Below, in pieces: positions 39,472-49,909 of a stretch of DNA of 64,000 bases; positions within the stretch are counted from its first letter, which is position 1, and every line of letters begins with the position of its first letter. The translations under genes and the position numbers were made by a program. The notes under the pieces are model-generated. The model saw only the letters and a list, made by a program, of their open reading frames with translations, had not been told where the DNA came from and did no database searches. Source of the stretch: JAEULH01 sp963805915 (GTDB lineage Bacteria; Pseudomonadota; Alphaproteobacteria; Rhodospirillales; Defluviicoccaceae); contig CAWDWD010000020.1 in assembly GCA_963805915.1 (NCBI GenBank), forward strand, positions 1 through 64,000, written 5' to 3'.

Positions 39472-40755
39472 ATGCGCGTCGTGCTGAAAAGGTTGTTATC
39501 GGTCGTGACCTTCGTAGCGATCGCCGTCACCGCGATCGCGTGGCCCGCGGGCGCGGCGCCGGAGGACCAGCGCATCGTCGCCGTGGTCAACGACGACGTC
39601 ATCTCGGAGCACGACGTCGACAGCCGCCTTGCGCTCGTTCTCGCGACGACGAACGTGGCGCCCGGCCAGGACACTCGCCAGCGGCTGGCGCCGCAGGTTC
39701 TGCGCTCGTTGGTTGATGACGCCTTGAAGCGCCAGGAGGCGCGCCAGCAGAATATCGTGGTCTCGCGCCAGGAGATCGATGACGCGCTGGGACGGATTGC
39801 CCAGCAGGCAAAAATGTCTCCGGAGCAACTCACGCAGGTTCTCGCGTCGCGTGGCGTCAGCATGGCGACTTTGGTCGAACAGATCGAAACCGAAATCGGC
39901 TGGATGAAGGCGATCAACCGCAAGGGCCGCGACCAGATTCGCGTTAACGAAGATCAGATCGACGAGGAATTGGCCCGGATCAACGAGAACGCCGGCAATC
40001 CGGAATATCGCGTCGCCGAGATCTTCCTACCGTTCGATACCGGCGCCGATGAGGCGAAGGTCGCCGAGCTGTCGCAAAAGATCGTCGAACAGATCCGTGC
40101 CGGCGCGAGCTTCCCCGAACTCGCCCGCAACTTCTCGCAAGGCGCGGCGGCCGCGGTCGGCGGCGATCTGGGCTGGGTGCGGGAGGGTCAACTGGCGCCG
40201 CAGCTCGACGCCGTGCTCAACCAGCTGGCGCCGGGTCAGGTCTCGGTGCCCATTCGCACGGAGATGGGCTACCACATCCTGGCGATGATCGATCAGCGCA
40301 TATCCGAAGGCGTCAATAACAGCGGCAACGCCAAGGTCGATCTCACCCAGATCCATTTCGCTCTGCCGCCGGGCGCGGCGGACGCGGCTGTTGCCCGCCA
40401 GACCGAGGCCGCGCGGACGGCGACGCAGGGCGCGATCGGCTGCGACGCCTTCAACGCGATCGGCGATAAGACCGGCTCGCCGCTATCGGGTCCGCTCGGC
40501 GAGGTGGCGCTGAAGCAATTGCCGCTTGCCCTGCGTCGGGTGGTGCAACCCCTCAAGGTCGGTGAACCAAGCGCGCCCTTTCGCGGCGCCGATGGCATCA
40601 TCGTCGTCATGGTCTGCCGCCGCGACGAAGAAGCACCGAGCGGCGACATCCGCGAGCGGATCGAGCAGTCCTTGCGCGAGGAGCGCATCAACGCGCTGGC
40701 GCAGCGGATCCTCCGGGATCTGCGGCGGACCGCGTTCGTGGATATCCGCAACTGA
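39472..40755 (+). CDS. surA: Periplasmic chaperone and peptidyl-prolyl isomerase SurA
   Basis: This 427-aa protein has a signal peptide (VTFVAIAVTAIAWPAGAAPE), an N-terminal SurA domain (RIVAVVNDDVISEHDVDSRL) and a parvulin domain (YRVAEIFLPF, FPELARNFSQGAAAAVGGDL, PIRTEMGYHILAMIDQR). A second, degenerate parvulin-like part (about 285-385) follows. It escorts outer-membrane proteins through the periplasm, including LptD, which is encoded next to it. ATG 39472 gives a clean signal peptide. Confidence 0.95.
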   Translation: MRVVLKRLLSVVTFVAIAVTAIAWPAGAAPEDQRIVAVVNDDVISEHDVDSRLALVLATTNVAPGQDTRQRLAPQVLRSLVDDALKRQEARQQNIVVSRQEIDDALGRIAQQAKMSPEQLTQVLASRGVSMATLVEQIETEIGWMKAINRKGRDQIRVNEDQIDEELARINENAGNPEYRVAEIFLPFDTGADEAKVAELSQKIVEQIRAGASFPELARNFSQGAAAAVGGDLGWVREGQLAPQLDAVLNQLAPGQVSVPIRTEMGYHILAMIDQRISEGVNNSGNAKVDLTQIHFALPPGAADAAVARQTEAARTATQGAIGCDAFNAIGDKTGSPLSGPLGEVALKQLPLALRRVVQPLKVGEPSAPFRGADGIIVVMVCRRDEEAPSGDIRERIEQSLREERINALAQRILRDLRRTAFVDIRN

Positions 40756-40784
40756 CGCCGCCACAGCTCCCGCTGGCGCTGACG

Positions 40785-41765
40785 ATGGGTGAGCCGGCCG
40801 GCATCGGCGGCGAAACAACGCTCATGGCCTGGCTGCGGCGGGGCGAGGGACTGCCCGCGTTCTTTGCGATTGACGACGCCGCCCGGCTCGAACGACTGGC
40901 GGCGGGGCTGGGCCTCGACGTTCCCATCCGCCCGATCGGCCGCGCCGAGGACGCCGAAGCTGTGTTCGCCAACGCCCTGCCGGTCCTCGATCGGCCGCTG
41001 GCGGCGGCGCCGACGCCTGGCCAGATCGAGCCTTCGAACGCGCCGGCGGTCATCGCCGCGATCGAACAGGCGGTCGGCCTGGTGCGAACAGGCGCCGCGG
41101 CGGCGGTCGTTACCAACCCCATCCACAAGAAGGCGCTCTACACCGCCGGCTTCATCTTTCCCGGACACACCGAGTTTCTCGCGGCACTCGCCGGCGGCGC
41201 GCCGGTGATCATGATGCTCGCCATCCCGGGCTTGCGGGTCGTCCCGGTCACCGTCCATCTGAGCCTGCGACAGGCGATCTCGACCCTCAACCGCGAAGCG
41301 ATCGTCGCCGCCGGCACGATGACCGAGCGCGCGCTGCGCCGCGATTTCGGCCTCGCGCGCCCGCGCCTGGGCGTCGCCGGGCTCAACCCCCATGCCGGCG
41401 AGGACGGCGCCCTTGGCGGCGAGGACGATACGATCGTCGCCCCGGCGGTCGCGGCGTTGCGCGCCGCCGGCATCGACGCAATCGGCCCGGTTCCGCCGGA
41501 CGCGATGTTCACCGCCCGCGCGCGGGCCGGCTACGACGCCGCGATCTGCATGTACCACGATCAGGCGCTGATCCCGCTCAAGGCGCTCGACGTCGACCAC
41601 GGGGTGAATATCACCCTGGGCCTGCCGTTCGTCCGCACCTCGCCCGACCACGGCACCGCCCTCGACATCGCCGGCAAGGGGATCGCCAGCCCAACCAGCC
41701 TGATGGCGGCGCTGAGCACCGCGGCCGACCTTGCCCGACGACGCGCAGGCGCCGTGTCGCCATGA
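40785..41765 (+). CDS. pdxA: 4-hydroxythreonine-4-phosphate dehydrogenase
   Basis: PdxA oxidises 4-phosphohydroxy-threonine in pyridoxal 5'-phosphate synthesis. Motifs are MGEPAGIGGE, TNPIHKKALYTAGFIFPGHT (metal-site histidine), LNPHAGEDGALGGEDD, MYHDQALIPLKAL and FVRTSPDHGTALDIAGKG. The listed ATG 40785 leaves out PLALT-type residues that normally precede GEPAG. The frame is open upstream as L-T-P-P-Q-L-P-L-A-L-T from a CTG at 40752 that overlaps the surA stop (CTGA), so the real start may be that CTG. The stop overlaps rsmA by ATGA. Confidence 0.94.
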   Translation: MGEPAGIGGETTLMAWLRRGEGLPAFFAIDDAARLERLAAGLGLDVPIRPIGRAEDAEAVFANALPVLDRPLAAAPTPGQIEPSNAPAVIAAIEQAVGLVRTGAAAAVVTNPIHKKALYTAGFIFPGHTEFLAALAGGAPVIMMLAIPGLRVVPVTVHLSLRQAISTLNREAIVAAGTMTERALRRDFGLARPRLGVAGLNPHAGEDGALGGEDDTIVAPAVAALRAAGIDAIGPVPPDAMFTARARAGYDAAICMYHDQALIPLKALDVDHGVNITLGLPFVRTSPDHGTALDIAGKGIASPTSLMAALSTAADLARRRAGAVSP

Positions 41766-42652
41766 GCATGCCGTCGGCGACGGTCACCCCGGCCGCGCTG
41801 CTGGCCGGGCTGCCGCCCCTTCGCGAGGTCATCAAGAGCCACGGCCTCGATGCCCGCAAGGGTCTCGGCCAACATTTTCTCCTCGACCGCAACCTCACCG
41901 ACCGGGTGGCGCGCGCGGCCGGAGACCTGACCGACGGCGCGGTAATCGAGATCGGCCCGGGCCCCGGCGGGCTGACCCGGAGCCTGCTTGCCGCCGGCGC
42001 GCCGCTGGTCATCGCCATCGAGAAGGACACCCGGTGCGCCGTCGCGATCGGCGAACTGGCGGCGGTCTTCCCGGACCGCCTGCGGCTGATCGAGGCCGAC
42101 GCGCTCGCGCTCGATGTCCGCGCCCTGGCCCCCGCGCCGCGCAGGATCGTCGCCAACATGCCCTATAACGTCGCCATCCCGCTCCTGCTCGGCTGGATGC
42201 GCCATGCCATCGACTTCGTCGCACTCACGCTGATGCTCCAGCAGGAAGTCGCCCGACGCCTCGCCGCGGCGCCCGGTTCCGCCGAGTACGGCCGGCTGTC
42301 GGTGATTGTCCAATGGCTATGCGCGGTCGATTATCAGTTCACCGTCGACCGGCGGGCCTTCGTGCCGCCGCCGAAGGTGACCTCGGCGGTGGTCAACCTG
42401 ATGCCCCGGCCGCAACCTTTGGCCGCCGCCGACCGGCGAGCTTTGGAGACGGTCACCCGCGCCGCGTTCGGCCAGCGCCGGAAGATGCTGCGAAGCGCGC
42501 TGCGTCCGCTCGGCCTTGATCCGGCGGCCATTGGCATCGATCCGACGCGCCGGGCCGAGGACCTCTCGGTCGAGGACTTCTGCGCCCTCGCGCGCCTTCA
42601 TGACGCCCGCGCAACATCGAGTGTGGCCACTAAACAGCATGAGGATGGATAG
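41762..42652 (+). CDS. rsmA: 16S rRNA dimethyladenosine methyltransferase
   Basis: This 296-aa protein contains KGLGQHFLLDRNLTDRVARA, the SAM-binding VIEIGPGPGGLTRSLLAAGA, IVANMPYNVAIPLLLGW (NMPY catalytic motif) and KVTSAVVNLMPR. It dimethylates two adjacent adenosines in helix 45 near the 3' end of 16S rRNA. Translation is coupled to pdxA through an ATGA overlap (41762-41765). It is the last gene of the lptD-surA-pdxA-rsmA run. Confidence 0.96.
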   Translation: MSMPSATVTPAALLAGLPPLREVIKSHGLDARKGLGQHFLLDRNLTDRVARAAGDLTDGAVIEIGPGPGGLTRSLLAAGAPLVIAIEKDTRCAVAIGELAAVFPDRLRLIEADALALDVRALAPAPRRIVANMPYNVAIPLLLGWMRHAIDFVALTLMLQQEVARRLAAAPGSAEYGRLSVIVQWLCAVDYQFTVDRRAFVPPPKVTSAVVNLMPRPQPLAAADRRALETVTRAAFGQRRKMLRSALRPLGLDPAAIGIDPTRRAEDLSVEDFCALARLHDARATSSVATKQHEDG

Positions 42653-42716
42653 GGCAGAATGACCTATAGGATAGGTCAGAATGGACTACTATATGGGTCA
42701 AAATGACCTATGGAAT
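42653..42716. repeat. Three imperfect repeats at 21-22 bp spacing after rsmA
   Basis: The core GGTCAGAATGACCTA recurs with changes at about 42653, 42674 and 42696. Each unit contains a small palindrome-like GGTCA/TGACC. The array is AT-rich compared with the flanks. It starts one base after the rsmA stop. Function unknown; it could be protein-binding sites or an IS end. Confidence 0.7.
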
Positions 42717-42995
42717 TTTTTCTAACCTACTGACTTTCAATGCTTCGCCATTCCGGTTCACGAGAAAAAGATTCTGCCCGTTTCGGGTTTCGCAGGGTTT
42801 CCGCAGTTGATACCCATTTGCCACAACCATAGCACAAGCGCCGCCTCCGCGCACCCCCAAGGTTCACGCGACACCTGCCGATTGTGCTTAGCTTCCTCGA
42901 CCGATGATAACTCACTCACAGCCGCGTGTTGCTGTAGAGTAATCGTTCTGGAGTAACCGCTTCGGGCCGCGCAACGAACCGCGAGGAGCGCGTAA
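42717..42995. other. Intergenic region before the ParB-like gene
   Basis: This contains a T-run just after the repeats (GGAATTTTTTCTAACC) and a minus-strand open frame at 42727-42915 (62 aa, containing LCYGCGKWVSTAETLRNPKR) for which I can name no family. I see no convincing promoter. Confidence 0.4.
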
Positions 42996-43241
42996 ATGCG
43001 CGAGGTCAAGGTCGAGATCGAGAAGATCTACGTGCCGATGAGAAAGCGCAAGACGCTCGATCCCGGCCGTGTCCAGACCCTGGCCGAGGATATCCTTGAG
43101 AACGGACAGCGCAACGCCATCCTGATCCGCCCCGACGAGAACCGCATGGTCCTTGTCGAGGGCCTGCACCGCCTGGAAGCCTGCAAATCTCTCGGCGACG
43201 ACACCATCAACGCCCTGATCGTCCAGGCCCGCAAGGCGTAG
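42996..43241 (+). CDS. Single-domain ParB N-terminal-like protein
   Basis: This 81-aa protein has the ParB/Sulfiredoxin-type core: VEIEKIYVPMRKRKTLDPGR, VQTLAEDILENGQRNAILIR (the LAEDI and Q/NPI-like block) and VLVEGLHRLEACKSLGDD (the GxHRLEA motif). It lacks the DNA-binding helix-turn-helix and dimer domains of real ParB. ATG 42996 follows CGAGGAG. Small proteins of this kind often belong to mobile elements. It stands alone between rsmA and ilvC, facing ilvC. Confidence 0.75.
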   Translation: MREVKVEIEKIYVPMRKRKTLDPGRVQTLAEDILENGQRNAILIRPDENRMVLVEGLHRLEACKSLGDDTINALIVQARKA

Positions 43242-43263
43242 CCGAAACAGCCCCGCTGAGGAG

Positions 43264-43289
43264 GTGGCGAGGCGACGTCGTCTCGCCAC
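43264..43289. terminator. Hairpin between convergent ParB-like gene and ilvC
   Basis: GTGGCGAGGCGAC and GTCGTCTCGCCAC form a 26-base near-perfect palindrome (12 of 13 pairs). It lies 22 bases past each stop codon of two convergent genes, as a bidirectional terminator would. There is no U-tract. Confidence 0.6.
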
Positions 43290-43310
43290 TGTCGACGAAT
43301 GCCCGGCGGG

Positions 43311-44330
43311 CTAATTCTTGGCCTTGTCGACCAGGCGCTTATCGGTGATCCAGGGCATCATCGCGCGGAGCTTTTCGCCGACTTTCTCGATGTCGTGTTC
43401 GGCGGCGCGACGGCGCATGGCCTTGAAGCTCGGCTGGCCCGACGCGTTCTCGAGCATCCAGTCCCTGGCGAAACGGCCTGACTGGATATCGTCGAGAACC
43501 TCTCTCATTCGCGCCTTGACGCTGGCGTCGATCAGCCGCGGACCGGAGATGTAGTCGCCGTACTCGGCGGTGTTGGAGATCGAGTAGCGCATGTTGGCGA
43601 TGCCGCCCTCGTAGATCAGATCGACGATCAGCTTAACCTCGTGGAGGCACTCGAAATAGGCCATTTCCGGCGCGTACCCGGCTTCAACCAGAATTTCGTA
43701 ACCGGCGAGGATAAGCGAAGTCAGTCCGCCGCATAGCACCGACTGCTCGCCGAACAGATCGGTTTCGCATTCCTCGCGGAAGGTCGTCTCGATGATGCCG
43801 GAACGGCCGCCGCCGATCGCCGAGGCGTAGGACAGGGCCAATTCGAGGGCGTTGCCCGACGCGTCCTGGCCGACGGCAACCAGACAGGGCACGCCGGCGC
43901 CGCGCATGTACTCCGAACGCACGGTGTGGCCGGGCCCCTTCGGCGCGATCATGAAGACGTCCAGGTCCGCTCGCGGCTCGATCAACCGGAAATGGATGTT
44001 GAAGCCGTGGGCGAAAGCGATGGCCGCGCCTTCCTTCAGGGTCTCGCGCAAGTTCTCTTCGTAGAGCCTGGCCTGCAGCTCGTCGGGCGTGAGCACCATG
44101 ACGACATCGGCCCAGGCGCCCGCCTCGGCCGTTGTCATCACCTTCAGTCCCTCGTTCTCGGCCTTCTTGGCGCTGGCCGAGCCTGGACGAAGGGCGACGC
44201 GAACGTCGCCAATGCCGCTGTCGCGCAAGTTGAGGGCATGAGCGTGGCCTTGGCTGCCGTAACCGATGACCGCCACCTTTTTCGCTTTGATGAGATTGGC
44301 GTCGGCATCGCGATCGTAGTAAACCCGCAT
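43311..44330 (-). CDS. ilvC: Ketol-acid reductoisomerase (NADP+)
   Basis: This 339-aa class I enzyme has the Rossmann motif VAVIGYGSQGHAHALNLRDS (with R and S downstream for NADPH) and APKGPGHTVRSEY. The knotted C-terminal domain carries metal-binding residues in EECETDLFGEQSVLCGGLTS, EMAYFECLHEVKLIVDLIYE and MRYSISNTAEYGD. It converts acetolactate to dihydroxy-isovalerate in valine, isoleucine and leucine synthesis. It lies downstream of ilvB-ilvH in the same direction, with 44 bases to ilvH. Confidence 0.97.
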   Translation of the reverse strand: MRVYYDRDADANLIKAKKVAVIGYGSQGHAHALNLRDSGIGDVRVALRPGSASAKKAENEGLKVMTTAEAGAWADVVMVLTPDELQARLYEENLRETLKEGAAIAFAHGFNIHFRLIEPRADLDVFMIAPKGPGHTVRSEYMRGAGVPCLVAVGQDASGNALELALSYASAIGGGRSGIIETTFREECETDLFGEQSVLCGGLTSLILAGYEILVEAGYAPEMAYFECLHEVKLIVDLIYEGGIANMRYSISNTAEYGDYISGPRLIDASVKARMREVLDDIQSGRFARDWMLENASGQPSFKAMRRRAAEHDIEKVGEKLRAMMPWITDKRLVDKAKN

Positions 44331-44374
44331 GACTCCGGTTCCTCGGTAACTGTTTAGTAATGTTGGTTTATTGT

Positions 44375-44887
44375 TTAGAGGCCAGCCGCGCCGCGGGCGA
44401 TGGCAACCACGCCGGTGCGCGCGACATCGACCAGCCCGAGGGCCTGCATCAGCTTGACGAATGCGTCGAGCTTGCCGGTCTTGCCGACGATTTCGAAGAC
44501 GAACGACTCGTTGCTGCTGTCGACGACGCGGGCGCGGAAGATGTCGGCGATGCGCAGCGCCTCGACCCGGTGCTCGCCGGTGCCGCGCACCTTGATCAGC
44601 GCCATTTCCCGATCGACAAACTCGCCCTCGACGGTAAGGTCGCTAACCCGGTGGACCGGAACCAGCCGGTTCAGCTGGGCCTTGATCTGCTCGATGATCA
44701 TCGGCGTGCCCGAGGTCACGATGGTAATCCGCGAGCGTCGTCCCTGCGGGTCGGTCTCGGCGACCGTCAGGCTCTCGATGTTGTAGCCGCGCCCCGAGAA
44801 CAGTCCGATCACCCGGGCAAGAACGCCCGGTTCGTTGTCGACGAGAACGGCCATCGTGTGTTTCTGCGACTGGTTGGCTTTATCCAT
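44375..44887 (-). CDS. ilvH: Acetolactate synthase small (regulatory) subunit
   Basis: This 170-aa protein contains an N-terminal ACT domain (MAVLVDNEPGVLARVIGLFS, GRGYNIESLTVAETD), where valine binds, and a C-terminal domain (ELALIKV-like MALIKVRGTGEHRVEALRIA, FVEIVG-like FVFEIVGKTGKLDAFVKLMQ). It activates IlvB and gives feedback inhibition. Start 44887 (MDKANQSQKHTM) fits the family; the longer open reading overlaps the spacer. There are 126 bases to ilvB. Confidence 0.95.
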   Translation of the reverse strand: MDKANQSQKHTMAVLVDNEPGVLARVIGLFSGRGYNIESLTVAETDPQGRRSRITIVTSGTPMIIEQIKAQLNRLVPVHRVSDLTVEGEFVDREMALIKVRGTGEHRVEALRIADIFRARVVDSSNESFVFEIVGKTGKLDAFVKLMQALGLVDVARTGVVAIARGAAGL

Positions 44888-45013
44888 TTTAGTGATTGCC
44901 CCGGAAGTGGAGACAGCCGGACCATGGTCTTCGATCCGCCCGACCCGTGATTTGTCGTTGAAAAGCGATGAGGGCGGCGGCGGGTCCCGCGCGCCGCCCT
45001 CCAAAAAAAGCGG

Positions 45014-46777
<1,764 letters not shown>

Positions 46778-46916
46778 CGGTGTTCTCCATGTCGGCGCCG
46801 CCGGTCCATCGACGGCGCACGGGTAAAAAAAGGCCAGATTTCCGGATCAACCTGCTTTTGATGGGTCATCCAACAGTGCAAAGCTGATCGCAAAAAAGGG
46901 ATCAAACGTCTTATTT

Positions 46917-46932
46917 GCGCCCGGTCGGGCGC
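46917..46932. terminator. Short GC-rich hairpin between miaA and ilvB
   Basis: GCGCCC and GGGCGC pair around a 4-base loop, 45 bases beyond the miaA stop. No T-run follows, so this is a weak terminator call. Between here and ilvB the minus strand has two T-runs (for example 46825-46831 as seven T), which could belong to an attenuator. Confidence 0.35.
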
Positions 46933-46976
46933 GGGATCCCCGCTGACGCCGAGCCAGTGAGCCGGAAATTAATCCG

Positions 46977-47947
46977 TCAATCACCGTGGGTCAATAGCTG
47001 TCGGCGAATAAATGCAAAGATTTCTGGTCTCAGGCTTTCTGAAAGTTGCGTACAAAGGGTCAGGTCGGCCGGAAGCTGGTGGCGAAACCACGTCATCTGC
47101 CGCTTGGCGTAGCGCCGCGTCGCCTGTTTCGCCGCCGTCGTCGCCTCGGCGAGGCCGGTCTCGCCGGAGACATGGGCAAGGAGCTGACGGATGCCGACCG
47201 CCTTGAGCAGAGGCAAGTTCGGATCCAGGCCGCGCTCGTACAGGGCTTTCGCTTCGTCGAGACCGCCGGCTGTCAGCATCGCGTCGAAGCGGGCATCGAG
47301 AAGGCGGTAGAGCGCCGCGCGCGGCGGCAACAGGGTCACGATCACGAAGCGGCGCCGGGACCTCGGGGGACTCTCGCGGGGACCGGGTCGCGCTGCCAAG
47401 CGGACAAGGGCCGCCCGGTCGTTTCGATCACTTCCCAAGCCCTTAACAGGCGTTGGCGATCGCCGGCGGGGAGAACGGACACGGCCGGATCGCGCGCGGC
47501 GAGCTCGGCGCGGAAGCTTTCGCCGCCCAGGCTCTCGAGCACGCGCTGGCCGCGTTGGCGAACCTCCGCCGGGATCGGCGGAACCGCGACCAGTCCCTCG
47601 ACCAGCGCGCGGATATATAAGCCGCTCCCCCCGACCAGGATCGCCAACCGTCCGGCGGCCGTCGCCGCGGCGATCTCCGTTTCGGCCAGCATTTGCCAGC
47701 GGCCCGCCGAGCACGGATCGCTGGCGGCGAGAACGCCGAACAGGCGATGGGGCACCCGTTCCTCGTCGGCCGGCGACGGCCGCGCGGTGAGGACCCGCGC
47801 CTCGCGGTAAACCTGCACGCTGTCGGCGTTGATGACGGTGCCGGCGAAAGATTCGGCTAAAGCCAGCGCAAGCGCCGACTTGCCGCTTCCGGTCGGCCCG
47901 GCGACGATGATCGCCGGAGTCTCGGACTGGGGTGTTGCGAGGGCCAT
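46977..47947 (-). pseudogene. miaA: tRNA dimethylallyltransferase MiaA, single frameshift
   Basis: The N-terminal part (start 47947, MALATPQSET) has the P-loop IIVAGPTGSGKSALALALAE, INADSVQVYREARVLTARPS and LVGGSGLYIRALVEGL. Near 47350 the frame changes: PARVPRGPGAA stops, while FVIVTLLPPRAALYRLLDAR continues in another frame to TRRYAKRQMTWFRHQLPADL at the end. One base is missing or two are extra. The total of about 320 aa is normal. MiaA prenylates A37 of tRNAs that read U-starting codons. Because the rest is well preserved, a sequencing error is as likely as real loss. Confidence 0.85.
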
Positions 47948-47975
47948 TGCCGTGCGCTCGCTCGGCGCGCCGCCC

Positions 47976-48557
47976 TCAGAACAGGTAGCGCGCGGCAAGG
48001 AAGCCGCCGAACAGCAGGGCGAAGAACGCCACCGTCAGCGGCCCGAGGTTCTTTTCGATGAAGATCCGGATCGGCGGTCCGAATTTCCACAACAAGCCGG
48101 CGACCAGGAAAAAGCGCCCCGCCCGGCCGAGCAGCGAGGCCGCGTTGAAGGTGAGCAGGTCGAGATGGGTGACGCCGCTGGCGATGGTGATGACCTTGTA
48201 GGGGAACGGCGTCAGGCCGGCGCCGAAGACGATCCACGCCCCCCACTGATTGTAGGCCTCACGGAATTCCTCGAACTTGTCCTGATAGCCGTAGAAATCG
48301 AGCAGCGGCTGGCCGACCTCGGCGAACAGGAAATAGCCGATGCCGTAGCCGGCGAGGCCGCCGATGACGGACGCGATCGTGCATACCGCGGCGATCCGCC
48401 AGGCCCTGTCGCGCGCGGCGAGAACCATGGGGATGAGCAGAACATCCGGCGGAATGGGAAACACCGAGCTTTCGATGAAGGCCACCGCCGCGAGAACCCA
48501 AAGGGCGTGCGGATGGGCGGACAGACCCATGGTCCAGTCGTAAAGGCGTCTAAGCAC
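47976..48557 (-). CDS. YqaA/DedA-like membrane protein (SNARE-associated family)
   Basis: This 193-aa protein has about four or five membrane segments. Conserved features are AFIESSVFPIPPDVLLIPMV (the E-x-x-x-P-P-D motif), GGLAGYGIGYFLF and GAGLTPFPYKVITIASGV (the LTPFPYK loop), then NFLSLLGR-like NAASLLGRAGRFFLVAGLLW. DedA relatives act in phospholipid flipping and proton-dependent envelope maintenance. The gene ends 28 bases before miaA and is probably co-transcribed with it. Confidence 0.88.
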   Translation of the reverse strand: MLRRLYDWTMGLSAHPHALWVLAAVAFIESSVFPIPPDVLLIPMVLAARDRAWRIAAVCTIASVIGGLAGYGIGYFLFAEVGQPLLDFYGYQDKFEEFREAYNQWGAWIVFGAGLTPFPYKVITIASGVTHLDLLTFNAASLLGRAGRFFLVAGLLWKFGPPIRIFIEKNLGPLTVAFFALLFGGFLAARYLF

Positions 48558-48653
48558 GGGAGAGCTCGCTGAGTGGGAGTGGGAATTAGGATGGCCGCGC
48601 CGATGGAGCGGGTCGCACCCGTTGGCGACAACGACTTTACGTGAGCTGCGCTG

Positions 48654-49868
48654 CTACAGCGACAACGACAACAGGCCGTCGGCGAGCTTCGGCTCGAACC
48701 ACGTCGATTTCGGCGGCATGACGTCTCCGCCGTCGGCGACCGCCATCAGGTCGGCCATCGCCGTGGGATAAAGCGAGAAGGCGACCGCCCAGCCGCCGTC
48801 ATCGACGCGCCGCGCCAGCTCGGCGAGGCCACGACCGCCGCCGACGAAGTCGATGCGGGTGTCGGTGCGCGGATTGCCGATGCCGAGGATCGGCGCCAAA
48901 AGCTGGTCCATCAGGACACTGACATCGAGACGGTCAACCGCGCCGGCGGCGGCCGGCGGCGGCTGAAGCGGGGTTAACGCGTACCATTTCCCGGCGAGGT
49001 ACATGCCGAAGTGGCCGCCCGCCGCAGGCTGAACCGGAGCGCCGGCGGGCTCGATGGTGAAGCGCGCGGCCAAGGCGCTGACGAACGCATCGATGCCGTG
49101 GCCGTTCAGGTCGCGAACGACGCGGTTGTAGCCGAGGATCCGCATCTCGTCGGCGGGAAAGCTCATGATCAGGAAGCGGCCGTCTCCGCCGCCCCCGCCG
49201 GCGACGCGCAGAGCGGCGGCCGAGCGATGATGGCCGTCGGCGATGTAGATCGCGGGCATCGCTTCGAAAGCGGCGGTCAGCCGGGCGATGGTCTCGCCGT
49301 CGGCGATCGACCAGACCTGATGGCGGACACCGTCGTCGGTCACCGCATCGCCGATGGGGGCCGCCTCGGTGGCGGCGTCGAGCATACCGGCGATCGCGTC
49401 ATCGTGCGCATGGGCGGTGAGCACCGGTCCGGTGTGGGCGCCGACGGCGGTGATCTGCTGGACGCGATCGAGCTCCTTGTCGGGCCGCGTGTGCTCGTGG
49501 CGGCGGATGCGATTGATCGCATAGGCGGCAGTCGAGGCGGCGGCCGCGAGCCCGGTCTGGGCGTGGCCGCCCATCGTCATGCGGTAGACGTAGTAGCACG
49601 GAGCCGCCTCGCGCAGCAGAACGCCGGCCTCGACCAGCCGGGCGAAGGCCGCGCCCGCCCGAGCATAGACTTCAGGCGAATGCGCATCGATGTCCGCCGA
49701 CAGGTCAATTTCGGCGCGCGAGACGTGGAGAAAGCTCCACGGCCGCCCCTCGGCGCCGGCCTTGGCCTCGGCGTAGCTGAGCACGTCGTAGGGCCGCGCC
49801 GCGATGTCCTGAGCCCGGCCGGGGGCGGGACGGATTGCCGCGAACGGCTGGATCAGCGGACTCGCCAT
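48654..49868 (-). CDS. DUF1015 family protein
   Basis: This protein of about 404 aa contains the family motifs PFAAIRPAPGRAQDIAARPY, DVLSYAEA, HVSRAEI, YVYRMTMGGHAQTGLAAAAS, RRHEHTRPDKELDRVQQITA (highly conserved H-E-x-T) and IADGHHRSAAALR. Members of the family are linked to a serine-kinase-like activity in one archaeal case (SerK), but the role here is not known. GGAG precedes ATG 49868. It lies downstream of degP with a 41-base gap. Confidence 0.9.
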   Translation of the reverse strand: MASPLIQPFAAIRPAPGRAQDIAARPYDVLSYAEAKAGAEGRPWSFLHVSRAEIDLSADIDAHSPEVYARAGAAFARLVEAGVLLREAAPCYYVYRMTMGGHAQTGLAAAASTAAYAINRIRRHEHTRPDKELDRVQQITAVGAHTGPVLTAHAHDDAIAGMLDAATEAAPIGDAVTDDGVRHQVWSIADGETIARLTAAFEAMPAIYIADGHHRSAAALRVAGGGGGDGRFLIMSFPADEMRILGYNRVVRDLNGHGIDAFVSALAARFTIEPAGAPVQPAAGGHFGMYLAGKWYALTPLQPPPAAAGAVDRLDVSVLMDQLLAPILGIGNPRTDTRIDFVGGGRGLAELARRVDDGGWAVAFSLYPTAMADLMAVADGGDVMPPKSTWFEPKLADGLLSLSL

Positions 49869-49909
49869 GATGCGCTCCAACTCAGCAGCCGGCCACCACC
49901 CGCGGCCAC

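Noticed and set aside
46778..46860. Attenuator with leader peptide before ilvB
   Set aside because: T-runs are present, but I could find neither a convincing Ile/Val/Leu-rich leader peptide nor a strong terminator stem, so I do not list it as a feature.
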